Of a stretch of DNA of 13,372 nt, positions 1 through 6,536 are shown one piece after another. The notes under the pieces are model-generated. The model saw nothing but the letters and a program-made list of their open reading frames with translations, did no database searches and was not told the origin of the DNA. Source of the stretch: Gemmatimonadota bacterium. GTDB lineage: Bacteria > Gemmatimonadota > Gemmatimonadetes > Gemmatimonadales > GWC2-71-9. The stretch is from assembly GCA_024640185.1 (NCBI GenBank), contig JAHEFN010000032.1, positions 1-13,372 on the forward strand. Reading direction: 5' to 3'. How positions within the stretch are numbered: position 1 is the first letter of the stretch; every line of letters starts with the position of its first letter. Made by a program: the position numbers and the translations under genes.

Positions 1-450
1 CGGAACTGCACCTGTCCACCCTCAAGCATCCAGCGCTACCTGGCGCGCGTCGCGGGGCCGCTGCTCGATCGGATCGACATCCACCTGAGTGTGCCTTCGG
101 TCGCCTATCGGGAGTTGGTCGATCGTGCACCGGCCGAGACAAGTGCGGCGATCCGCGCGCGGGTCGAGGCGGCGCGGGTGCGGCAACTGGAGCGGTTTCA
201 CGAGTGTCCGGGGCTGTACGCCAATGCCCACATGGGGCCGCGGGAGATCGCCAGGTTCGTCGCCGTGTCGGCGGACACCGAAGTGGTCCTCAAGCGGGCG
301 ATCGAACACCTGGGACTCAGTGCGCGGGCCTATCACCGGGTGCTCAAGCTGGCACTGACGCTGGCGGACCTGGAGGGGGTGGGCGAGATCAGCCCGGGAC
401 ACGTGGCCGAGGCGGTGCAGTACCGGGTCCTCGATCGCGGGGAGGGGTAG
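1..450 (+). CDS. comM: ComM/YifB-family Mg-chelatase-like ATPase, C-terminal part (5' end outside window)
   Basis: The reading frame is open from the first base and stops at 448-450, giving the last 149 residues of a protein that begins upstream of the window. It opens with a Cys-rich CTCPP segment, then IQRYLARVAGPLLDRIDIHL, which is the typical end of the AAA+ module in ComM/YifB proteins. The Mg-chelatase C-terminal helical domain follows (about residues 60-140; RAYHRVLKLALTLADLEG is characteristic). Family members are about 500 residues, so roughly the last third is present. ComM in competent bacteria is a hexameric helicase that drives branch migration during natural transformation; many family members are simply annotated as YifB. 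The Walker motifs lie outside the window and cannot be checked. A hairpin follows the stop. Confidence 0.9.
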   Translation, partial: RNCTCPPSSIQRYLARVAGPLLDRIDIHLSVPSVAYRELVDRAPAETSAAIRARVEAARVRQLERFHECPGLYANAHMGPREIARFVAVSADTEVVLKRAIEHLGLSARAYHRVLKLALTLADLEGVGEISPGHVAEAVQYRVLDRGEG

Positions 451-461
451 GGAAGCGCACA

Positions 462-483
462 CGGCACCCGACCGCGGGTGCCG
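462..483 (+). terminator. Strong hairpin after comM, terminator-like without a T-run
   Basis: Perfect inverted repeat: CGGCACCCG (462-470), loop ACCG, CGGGTGCCG (475-483). It begins 11 bases after the comM stop codon. No run of T follows, so it is either a non-canonical terminator or an mRNA 3'-end stabilising structure. The stem is symmetrical and could also act on transcripts arriving on the - strand from the gene ending at 621. The rest of 484-620 holds no gene or site I can support. Confidence 0.55.
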
Positions 484-620
484 CCGGCCCTCCCCTCGTC
501 AAGCCATCCAGTAGCCTGGACGCGCCCCTTCTTCCGCCGGGCCGCTGCCATGCCGGCCCGCCCATCTTCGCCACTCGCCGACGCGTGTGACGTGACCGCG
601 ACGCACTCGGTGGTGGGCCG

Positions 621-2555
621 TCATCGCTCCCGAATCACTGCCGGCCGATCGGGCGCCGAGACCCTGACCCGCACCGTGCGCGCCCACGCGTCGGGCGACA
701 CCGGAATGATGCCGGCGTAGGCACCGTCATCGCCCTGGGGGCCGTGGGCGATCTCGGCGAGCACCAGCCGTGACGTGAAGACCACCGTGCCGTCGGCGTC
801 GAGGAGATCCACTCGCACGTCACCGGCATCCGGTGACACGGCATTGGCGCGTTCGATCACCCGCAGGTCACCGATGGTGAGGGTCCCGCCGGTGACGATC
901 CCGGCGACGGCCAGCGGCACGACCGCGGCCTCGGGCGCCCGCAGGGTCGTGGCGGGGGTGCGGCTCTTCACCACACTGTAGATCCCCTGGTAGTAATTGC
1001 CGCTGATCCATGTGGTGCTCGGGTTGCCGCAATACCCCATCACATCGAAGAAGGTCGCCGGTACGATCGTGTTGGTGCGGGGATCCCAACCACGGTGTCC
1101 GATCTGGCCGGTGGGTGATGGGAAGGCGGTGTTGGGGTTGCTGGCCCCACACCCCGGGGCGTGACTGAGCCCCATGTTGTGGCCGATCTCATGGGCCATG
1201 ACGTCGGGTGCCATGGTGCCGAGCGCGGCGAAGCCACTCACCCGACCGAGCCCGGTGAGGCCCGCGATGCTGGAGAACGGCATGATGCCGTAGTAGTGGC
1301 CGACGAAGCCATCGGCGAGTCGCTCGATCTCGAGTTGGTTGAGGGCCGCGGTGACGTCGCCCTGGTCGGTCCACTGGAAGGCGGTGATCACCGCTCCACT
1401 GCGGACCGAGATCTCCAACGCACTCGCCGGGTAGATCAGCTTGGTGAACCCCAGGGCGAAGGTCCCCTCCCCGACGGAGAAGTTGGCCAGCGGGGTCCCC
1501 TCCGGACCGATCCGCACCAACCGAATCTTGATGGGGGCGATGGTCTCCATCACCACCGCGGGCTCTTCTCCGGGTGGGGCCGCCGCGTTGTCCCACTCGT
1601 CGAACTCGCTGACGTCGTTGTCGGGATCGATCACCGCCGCGACGCTTGCCCCACGGAGGTCGAGCGCTGCCGGCATCGGCACGAAGATGCCCTGGGTGTC
1701 ATCGCGTTGGTCGGCGACGACCGGCACCTCGCCACTCATCACGGTGGTCTCGAAAAGGGTGGCGCCGCCTCGTCGCACCGTGACACGGATCGGGATGTCG
1801 GTGAACCCGGCGACGCTCGCGGCAGGGTAGAGTCGCACGGCCGTGGCCTTGCCAGCGATCAACGGCACATCGCCCTCTGCGGTCTGGGCGATCTGGATGA
1901 AGTCGAGCCGCGCCACGGCGAGGTTGAGGGTCTCCTCGGAGACGGTCACGCCGCGGGTCCTCGAGATCGAACCGCTGGTGGCGATCACGCTGGTGACGCC
2001 GTGGCTCACGGCCGTCACCTCTCCCGTACTGCTGACGGTGGCGATCGCCGGGTCGGCGCTGCTCCAGGTCACCACCGCCCCGGGAATGGCGCCGTTGCGA
2101 CCGAGGACCGTGGCGCTGAACAGCTTGGTCTCGGCCGGCCGCAGGGCGAGCGAGGTCGGGAACACCCCGACCGCCACGACCTGAGGTGCATTCACGGTCA
2201 GGGCGTAGCTGGCGGTCAGGGTGCCAGTGGCCACCGCGATCGTGGCACTGCCGACGCCCCGGGCCTGGACCCGGCCGCTGCTGCTGACCGTGGCGACCGC
2301 GGCGGCACTGCTGGTCCAGGTGTAGAGGCGGCCCGCCATCAGCTGTCCGGCCGCATCGCGCGTTTCGGCCCCCAACTGCACCACGTCCCCGACTTCGACC
2401 CCGGGCCCGGGAGTTTGGGTGATCGTGAGGGTGGTGGGCGTCGGCGGTGGCGGCGGTGGCGGCGGGGTGGTCGGCCCGGTCCCACTCCCCCCCCCACAGG
2501 CCGCCACGACGAGCAGTGCCCAGATCGCACGCGGCGGTGGGGGGCGGAGCGTCAT
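621..2555 (-). CDS. Lipoprotein zinc metalloprotease with two N-terminal Ig-like (Big_2) domains
   Basis: A predicted exported lipoprotein of 644 residues. The chosen ATG (2553-2555) gives a compact signal: basic n-region RPPPPR, hydrophobic AIWALLVVAA and a lipobox VAAC with Cys20. An upstream TTG at 2636 would add 27 residues that spoil this signal. A Gly/Pro linker follows (21-40, eight prolines in a row), then two Ig-like repeats (about 41-121 and 126-206) with WSSADPAIATVSSTGEV-type sequence typical of Big_2. A beta-rich CARDB-like region spans 211-330. The peptidase domain (about 340-535) carries HEIGHNMGLSH at 455-465, an HExxHxxGxxH zinc site with catalytic Glu456, and a Met-turn DVMGYC at 504-509, which places it in the metzincin clan. 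The C-terminal 545-644 is beta-rich and of unknown role. It probably acts at the cell surface or in the periplasm. The substrate cannot be inferred. It lies 111 bases downstream of arfB. Confidence 0.87.
   Translation of the reverse strand: MTLRPPPPRAIWALLVVAACGGGSGTGPTTPPPPPPPPTPTTLTITQTPGPGVEVGDVVQLGAETRDAAGQLMAGRLYTWTSSAAAVATVSSSGRVQARGVGSATIAVATGTLTASYALTVNAPQVVAVGVFPTSLALRPAETKLFSATVLGRNGAIPGAVVTWSSADPAIATVSSTGEVTAVSHGVTSVIATSGSISRTRGVTVSEETLNLAVARLDFIQIAQTAEGDVPLIAGKATAVRLYPAASVAGFTDIPIRVTVRRGGATLFETTVMSGEVPVVADQRDDTQGIFVPMPAALDLRGASVAAVIDPDNDVSEFDEWDNAAAPPGEEPAVVMETIAPIKIRLVRIGPEGTPLANFSVGEGTFALGFTKLIYPASALEISVRSGAVITAFQWTDQGDVTAALNQLEIERLADGFVGHYYGIMPFSSIAGLTGLGRVSGFAALGTMAPDVMAHEIGHNMGLSHAPGCGASNPNTAFPSPTGQIGHRGWDPRTNTIVPATFFDVMGYCGNPSTTWISGNYYQGIYSVVKSRTPATTLRAPEAAVVPLAVAGIVTGGTLTIGDLRVIERANAVSPDAGDVRVDLLDADGTVVFTSRLVLAEIAHGPQGDDGAYAGIIPVSPDAWARTVRVRVSAPDRPAVIRER
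2431..2472. repeat. GGCGGT-type low-complexity tract encoding the poly-proline linker
   Basis: The + strand reads as imperfect GGCGGT/GGTGGC repeats and on the - strand encodes the proline-rich linker (about residues 29-40) just after the lipid-attachment site of the metalloprotease. It is a coding low-complexity tract, not an array of independent repeats. Copy-number slippage here would change linker length in steps of two residues. Confidence 0.6.
2487..2495. repeat. C9/G9 homopolymer run immediately after the lipobox codon
   Basis: Nine consecutive C on the + strand (nine G on the coding strand) encode Gly21-Gly22-Gly23, directly after the lipobox Cys20 codon TGT. Runs of this length near the 5' end of surface-protein genes can slip during replication and shift the frame. 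A plus or minus one change would destroy all of the mature protein. Only the run itself is observed; variability is inferred. Confidence 0.7.
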
Positions 2556-2666
2556 CGACGGCACGAGGGACAGCGTCACGTGAGGATCCTGGGCGTGGGG
2601 GAGGTGGAGTCTGGGGCGGCCCGACCTCTGGTACAACGGTGATCCGGGTCGGTCGGCGTGGCGGGG

Positions 2667-3101
2667 TCAGCCGTCCTCGGTGGTCCGGCGGTCCCGCTTG
2701 AGCTTCCCTCGGCGCTTCTTGGCGTCCAGACGTCGCTCCTTGGACGCCTTGGTCGGCTTGGTTGGCTTGCGAGGGCGGGGCACCACCAGGGCACGGCGGA
2801 CGGTCGTCGCGAACCGAGCCAACGCGGCCTCACGATTCCGGAGTTGGCTCCGCTCCTCCTGCGCGACGATCCGCAGCCGCCCCTCGCCATCGAGTCGGGC
2901 GGCGAGCTTCTCGAGCAGGCGGGCACGCTGGGCCTCCTCGAGCACCGCCGACTGGGTGATATCCCAGACCAACTCGATCCTGGTGCTGCTGGTGTTGACG
3001 TGCTGCCCACCCGGGCCGCCGCTGCGGGTGGCCTTGAGCACCAACTCGCTGCGCGGCACCGTCAGGCGCGCGTTGACCCTGATGCCGTCTGCCTCGTCCA
3101 T
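2667..3101 (-). CDS. arfB: Peptidyl-tRNA hydrolase ArfB (ribosome rescue, YaeJ family)
   Basis: This 144-residue protein matches the usual length of ArfB (about 140). Residues 9-110 form the release-factor-like catalytic domain with SGGPGGQHVN, in which the Gly-Gly-Gln at 31-33 hydrolyses peptidyl-tRNA in the peptidyl-transferase centre. The C-terminal tail (about 110-144) is very basic (KERRLDAKKRRGKLKRDRR), as in ArfB, where it enters the empty mRNA channel of ribosomes stalled at mRNA ends without a stop codon. The short length and the tail rule out RF1/RF2. The ATG start at 3099-3101 has no clear Shine-Dalgarno sequence. It is divergent from larE and is the first gene of a possible two-gene unit with the metalloprotease lipoprotein. 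Confidence 0.93.
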   Translation of the reverse strand: MDEADGIRVNARLTVPRSELVLKATRSGGPGGQHVNTSSTRIELVWDITQSAVLEEAQRARLLEKLAARLDGEGRLRIVAQEERSQLRNREAALARFATTVRRALVVPRPRKPTKPTKASKERRLDAKKRRGKLKRDRRTTEDG

Positions 3102-3156
3102 CCCCGGAGGCTAACCGACGGCTGCCGTCCGGGGGAGTGGGGTTAGCTTTTGCGAG
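3102..3156. promoter_or_regulatory. Divergent arfB/larE promoter region with mirrored GGTTAGC motifs
   Basis: The 55 bases between the two divergent start codons contain GGTTAGC twice. On the + strand it is at 3141-3147 and on the - strand at 3116-3110. Within them TAGCTT (3144-3149) and TAGCCT (3113-3108) fit the bacterial -10 form TANNNT. They end 7 and 6 bases before the larE and arfB ATG codons, so transcription would start at or next to each ATG, as in leaderless mRNAs. I see no convincing -35 box and no Shine-Dalgarno for either gene. This is an inference from spacing alone. Confidence 0.4.
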
Positions 3157-3963
3157 ATGGCACACCCGGTCGATTCCGCCGCGCTGGCCCAGCACCTGGC
3201 CCCCATGGGACGGGTGCTGCTCGGCTATTCCGGTGGGGTCGATTCGGCGCTGCTGGCGGTGGTCGGCAGCCGGGTCCTGGGCCCCGACCGGTTCCTGGCG
3301 GTGCTCGGCGTCTCGCCCTCGCTGGGGCGGGCCCAACATCAGCGGGCCGTGGCACTTGCCGCAGCGTTCGAGGTGCCGCTCCGCGAACTCGCCACCGAGG
3401 AGCTCGCGGATCCCCTCTATGCGGCCAATCCGGAGAATCGCTGCTACCACTGCAAGCGGACCCTCTGGCGGGGGCTCGGTGGACTCGCCGCGGCGGAAGG
3501 ATGGGACACCATCATCGACGGCACCAATGCCGACGACCTGGGTGAGCACCGGCCGGGCGCGCTCGCCGGAGCGGAACATGCGGTGCGCACGCCGCTGGCT
3601 GAGCTCGGCTGGACCAAGGCCGACGTGCGATCGGCATCGCGCGACCTGGGGATCGCCGGGTGGGATGCACCCGCTGCGCCATGTCTGGCCTCGCGGATTC
3701 GCCCCCACCTCCCGGTCACCATCGATCGACTCGGACAGGTCGAGGCCGCCGAGGCTGCGCTGCGCGAGGCCGGGGTGACCGGTGACCTGCGGGTGCGGCA
3801 CCACGACCAGTTGGCGCGCATCGAAGTCCTGCCCGACATGTTCTCGCTGGTCGATCGGGCGATGCCCCAGCTCACCGCCCGACTCCAGGCCCTCGGCTTT
3901 GACCGGGTCGAGCGCGATGCCCGTGGCTATCGCCGTGGCAGCCTCACGGTGTTGGCGGGCTGA
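3157..3963 (+). CDS. larE: ATP-dependent sulfur insertase LarE (nickel-pincer nucleotide cofactor biosynthesis)
   Basis: A 268-residue PP-loop protein of the LarE family. SGGVDS at 25-30 is the pyrophosphate-binding PP-loop that adenylates the substrate carboxylate. NRCYHCK at 94-100, DGTNADD at 121-127 and APCLASR at 174-180 are all family signatures. LarE converts the carboxylates of the adenylated pyridinium dicarboxylate precursor to thiocarboxylates for the nickel-pincer nucleotide used by lactate racemase LarA and other LarA-type enzymes. Cys176 aligns with the cysteine that is sacrificed in Lactobacillus LarE. Cys96 and Cys99 are also present, as expected for the iron-sulfur-cluster type of LarE that does not consume its own cysteine. 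larA, larB and larC are not in this window. The following gene starts 2 bases after the stop. Confidence 0.93.
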   Translation: MAHPVDSAALAQHLAPMGRVLLGYSGGVDSALLAVVGSRVLGPDRFLAVLGVSPSLGRAQHQRAVALAAAFEVPLRELATEELADPLYAANPENRCYHCKRTLWRGLGGLAAAEGWDTIIDGTNADDLGEHRPGALAGAEHAVRTPLAELGWTKADVRSASRDLGIAGWDAPAAPCLASRIRPHLPVTIDRLGQVEAAEAALREAGVTGDLRVRHHDQLARIEVLPDMFSLVDRAMPQLTARLQALGFDRVERDARGYRRGSLTVLAG

Positions 3964-3965
3964 CG

Positions 3966-4595
3966 ATGCGCTGCCTCGGTCGCCTCGTCATGGCCGTGAT
4001 CCTCATCCTGCTGCTCGCCGCCGGGTGGCTCTATCGCGGCGAGGTCACCCGCTACGTTCGCGGCGTCGTCGACCCGATGTCGGTCGCGCGGCGCACCGGT
4101 GCCCCGTCGCCCGCCGCGCTGGAGCGCGCCGAGGCAAAGGTCAGCGTCTTGGCGAGGGAGCGTCCCGACTCGATCCTCCTCAGCGCCGACGAGGTCGCCT
4201 CGCTGATCGCCAGCGGCAGCGAACTCTTCGGGCAGGGTGGGGTGGACTCGGTGACCGTCGAACTCGGCAATCGCAGCATTCGGGTCCGGGCGATGATCGA
4301 CACCGAGCGGATTCCCGAGCGGTGGCGGCGGATGATCCCCGGTGAGCCGGCGCCCTACGAAGAGGTGATCGCCGAGGGGCCGTTGGGACCGACCCGGCCG
4401 GGGGTCGCCGAGTGGGAGCTCGATCGCGTGATCGTCCGGGGCCTGCCGCTTCCGGCTGCGGTGGTCTCGCGGGTGCTGGGGAGGATCACCGGTCGCGAGA
4501 GCGATGGCCGGCTGACCATCGGCTTCCCGCCGCAGATCACCGGCTTCCGGGTCCGCCCCGAGGGTGTGGCGATCTATCGGGGCGCCGTCCAATGA
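3966..4595 (+). CDS. Membrane-anchored protein of unknown function
   Basis: I do not recognise this 209-residue protein. An uncleaved-looking hydrophobic anchor spans about residues 8-23 (VMAVILILLLAAGWLY) and is preceded by Arg2 and Arg6, which suggests an N-in topology with the rest outside the inner membrane. The remainder alternates helical (about 47-90) and beta-rich (about 95-205) stretches. It has no lipobox, no zinc or nucleotide motif and no cysteine except Cys3. LSADEVASLIASG (about 72-84), then VELGNRSIRVRAMID, resembles a small ligand- or lipid-binding beta fold, but this is only an impression. It starts 2 bases after larE and its TGA overlaps the next ATG (ATGA), so it is probably translationally coupled to the response regulator and may act in the same pathway. 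Confidence 0.8.
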   Translation: MRCLGRLVMAVILILLLAAGWLYRGEVTRYVRGVVDPMSVARRTGAPSPAALERAEAKVSVLARERPDSILLSADEVASLIASGSELFGQGGVDSVTVELGNRSIRVRAMIDTERIPERWRRMIPGEPAPYEEVIAEGPLGPTRPGVAEWELDRVIVRGLPLPAAVVSRVLGRITGRESDGRLTIGFPPQITGFRVRPEGVAIYRGAVQ

Positions 4596-5977
4596 AGGGC
4601 AGCATCCTGGTGGTCGATGACGAGCGCTCGATTCGCGACATCCTCGCCAAGGTGCTCGGGTACGAGGGGTTCGAGGTCACCACCGCCGCCTCGGGCGGCG
4701 AGGGACTGACCCTCTACCGGGAGCGGGGATTCGACCTGGTGCTCCTCGACGTCAAGATGCAGGGGATCGATGGCCTCGATGTCCTGGTCCAGCTCACCCA
4801 GCACGACCCCGACGCGCAGGTGGTGATGATCTCGGGACATGGCACCATCAGTACCGCGGTGCAGGCCGTCAAGGACGGTGCCTTCGACTTTCTCGAGAAG
4901 CCCCTCGACTCCGACCGCCTGCTGGTCACCGTGCAGCGCGCGATCGAACACCGTCGACTCGCCGAGGAGAACGTGCAGCTGCGCGCCGGACTCGCCCTGG
5001 CGACCGACACCGGCTTTGCGATGGTCGGCGACTCGCCGGGCCTCGCCCGGATCCGCTCGTTGGTCAATCGTGTCGGTCCGACCAATGCCCGGGTGCTGGT
5101 CACCGGGGAGAACGGCAGCGGCAAGGAACTCGTCGCGCGCGCCATCCATGAAGTGAGCCCCCGTGCCGATCGACCCTTCGTCGAGGTGAACTGCGCCGCG
5201 ATCCCGAGCGAGCTCGTCGAGAGCGAGTTGTTCGGCCATGTGAAGGGCGCCTTCACCGGCGCGGTGGCCAACCAGGACGGCAAGTTCGAGGCGGCTGACG
5301 GCGGCACCCTCTTCCTCGACGAAATCGGCGACCTGGCGCTCGGGGCGCAAGCCAAGATCCTCCGGGCGCTGCAGGAGGGGGTCATCATTCCCGTCGGCGG
5401 GTCGAAGCCGGTGAAGGTCGATGTCCGGGTGATCGCGGCCACCAACCGGGACCTCGAGGCCGACATCGCCTCGGGGCGGTTCCGCGAGGACCTCTACCAT
5501 CGGCTCAACGTGATGCCGATCGAGGTGCCACCGCTCCGCGAACGCACCGGTGACGTGCCCGCCCTGGTGTCGCACTTCGTGGCGGTGCTCGGCGGCGGAC
5601 CGGGGATGTCACCGATGGTGTTCACCGATGAGGCGATCCGGCGGCTGCAGAAGCGTCGCTGGACCGGCAACGTCCGCGAGCTTCGCAACGCGGTCGAACG
5701 ACTGCTGATCCTGGCCCCCGGACCGGAGGTGACGGCGGAGGACATCGATCGGGTGCTGCCGCCGGACAGCAGTCCACCGATGGATCACGAGGGGATGGCC
5801 CAGGCCGCGGGTGACCGGACCTTCCAGGAGTTTCGGGATGACGCCGAGCGGGCCTTCATCATTGCCCGCTTGCGCGACCACTATTGGAACATCGCCGAGA
5901 CCGCCCGGGCCCTCGGCATGCCGCGGTCGAATCTCTACAAGAAGATCGACAAGTATCAGATCGAGCGGGAGCACTGA
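4592..5977 (+). CDS. NtrC-family sigma-54-dependent response regulator
   Basis: 461 residues with the full NtrC layout. The receiver domain (1-120) has acidic Asp9/Asp10, phospho-acceptor Asp53 and Lys103. The AAA+ domain (about 140-375) has Walker A GENGSGKE (172-179), GAFTGA (219-224), which contacts sigma-54, Walker B LFLDEI (240-245), the FREDLYHRLNV segment (297-307) and GNVRELRN (359-366). A Fis-type helix-turn-helix spans about 415-457 (NIAETARALGMPRSNLYKKI). When phosphorylated it should form a hexameric ATPase that opens sigma-54 promoters. No histidine kinase lies in the window, so it is an orphan here. The ATG at 4592 overlaps the preceding stop by 4 bases, and the receiver motif begins right after it. 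Longer starts would add sequence unlike the family. I found no -24/-12 promoter in the window. Confidence 0.95.
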   Translation: MKGSILVVDDERSIRDILAKVLGYEGFEVTTAASGGEGLTLYRERGFDLVLLDVKMQGIDGLDVLVQLTQHDPDAQVVMISGHGTISTAVQAVKDGAFDFLEKPLDSDRLLVTVQRAIEHRRLAEENVQLRAGLALATDTGFAMVGDSPGLARIRSLVNRVGPTNARVLVTGENGSGKELVARAIHEVSPRADRPFVEVNCAAIPSELVESELFGHVKGAFTGAVANQDGKFEAADGGTLFLDEIGDLALGAQAKILRALQEGVIIPVGGSKPVKVDVRVIAATNRDLEADIASGRFREDLYHRLNVMPIEVPPLRERTGDVPALVSHFVAVLGGGPGMSPMVFTDEAIRRLQKRRWTGNVRELRNAVERLLILAPGPEVTAEDIDRVLPPDSSPPMDHEGMAQAAGDRTFQEFRDDAERAFIIARLRDHYWNIAETARALGMPRSNLYKKIDKYQIEREH

Positions 5978-6519
5978 TGGCCGACGCGCGCGATTGGGAA
6001 AAGGAGATGGCCGAGATCGATCGGCTCCTCAAGAAGCAGGGAATCTCTGTCGACGAGCCGGCATCGCCGACGAAGGACGCACCGCCGGCCAAGGGCTCAC
6101 CCCCGGCCAAGTCCGCCGGTCCGGCTCCGCCGCGTGCCGCCGCGAACAGCACGGCGGGCGCCTCCCCGGGCCCCAAGCGGCCGGCCGCCGTCGCACCGAC
6201 GGGGACGCCAGTCCTCTCTGGCTCGATGCGACTGCGACTCTGGACCATTGCCCTGCTCGGCCCACTCGGCGCCGGCGGGCTGGTGGTCTGGCCCTACACC
6301 AAGGGGTGCGGCACCGGGCTGGGCGTGTACCTTGTCGGGGTCGTGGGCGTGCTTGCCGCAGGACTCTGGACGATGCGCACCGCGTGGGTCATGCGACGCG
6401 GCACCGTCATGGTGGTCGGCGTGATGACCCTGCTGACTGCTCTGGCACTCACCGCACTCGAAGTGCTGCCGCGGGTTGGCTATGCCGCCAACCTGCTCAC
6501 CTGGACCTGTTCCACTTAA
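5977..6519 (+). CDS. Three-helix membrane protein with disordered N-terminus, unknown function
   Basis: I do not recognise this 180-residue protein. Residues 1-22 are a charged, probably helical segment (DWEKEMAEIDRLLKK). Residues 27-80 form a Pro/Ala/Lys-rich linker that looks disordered. Three predicted membrane helices follow at about 88-105, 113-133 and 142-163, with Cys111 in a KGCGTG loop and Cys178 near the end. The start ATG (5977-5979) overlaps the response-regulator stop (TGATG). This argues for translational coupling and makes the protein a candidate membrane partner of that regulator or of the next enzyme. A short N-terminal helix on a flexible tether suggests that a cytoplasmic protein is recruited to the membrane; this is inference only. 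Confidence 0.8.
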   Translation: MADARDWEKEMAEIDRLLKKQGISVDEPASPTKDAPPAKGSPPAKSAGPAPPRAAANSTAGASPGPKRPAAVAPTGTPVLSGSMRLRLWTIALLGPLGAGGLVVWPYTKGCGTGLGVYLVGVVGVLAAGLWTMRTAWVMRRGTVMVVGVMTLLTALALTALEVLPRVGYAANLLTWTCST

Positions 6520-6536
6520 CCGAGATCACATCGACG

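Noticed and set aside
478..720. Small + strand frame (80 codons) between comM and the metalloprotease gene
   Set aside because: It begins in the hairpin region, has no ribosome site, overlaps the 3' end of the metalloprotease gene by about 100 bases and has low-complexity Arg/Ala/Ser composition.
2431..2472. GGCGGT repeats considered as a CRISPR-like or variable-number array
   Set aside because: There are no spacers, and the units are imperfect and explained by codons of the poly-proline linker.
2556..2636. Longer form of the metalloprotease starting at TTG 2636
   Set aside because: The 27 extra residues (YQRSGRPRLHLPHAQ...) would bury the lipoprotein signal. The ATG at 2553-2555 gives a textbook lipobox at residue 20.
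1161..2642. Long + strand open frame (493 codons) opposite the metalloprotease gene
   Set aside because: It is antisense to a gene with a lipobox, Ig-like domains and a zinc site. Its own translation is rich in Arg, Gly, His and Asp with no domain pattern, as expected for a GC-rich shadow frame.
3154..3175. TGGCACACCC near the larE start as a sigma-54 -24/-12 promoter for the neighbouring activator
   Set aside because: No TTGC element lies at the required spacing, and the sequence is inside the larE coding region.
2830..3804. Long - strand open frame (324 codons) across arfB and larE
   Set aside because: It overlaps two well-supported genes and has no recognisable motif. Stop-poor frames are common at this GC content.
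4574..5575. Long - strand open frame opposite the NtrC-type regulator
   Set aside because: The + strand frame carries every receiver, AAA+ and Fis motif in register; the antisense product has none.
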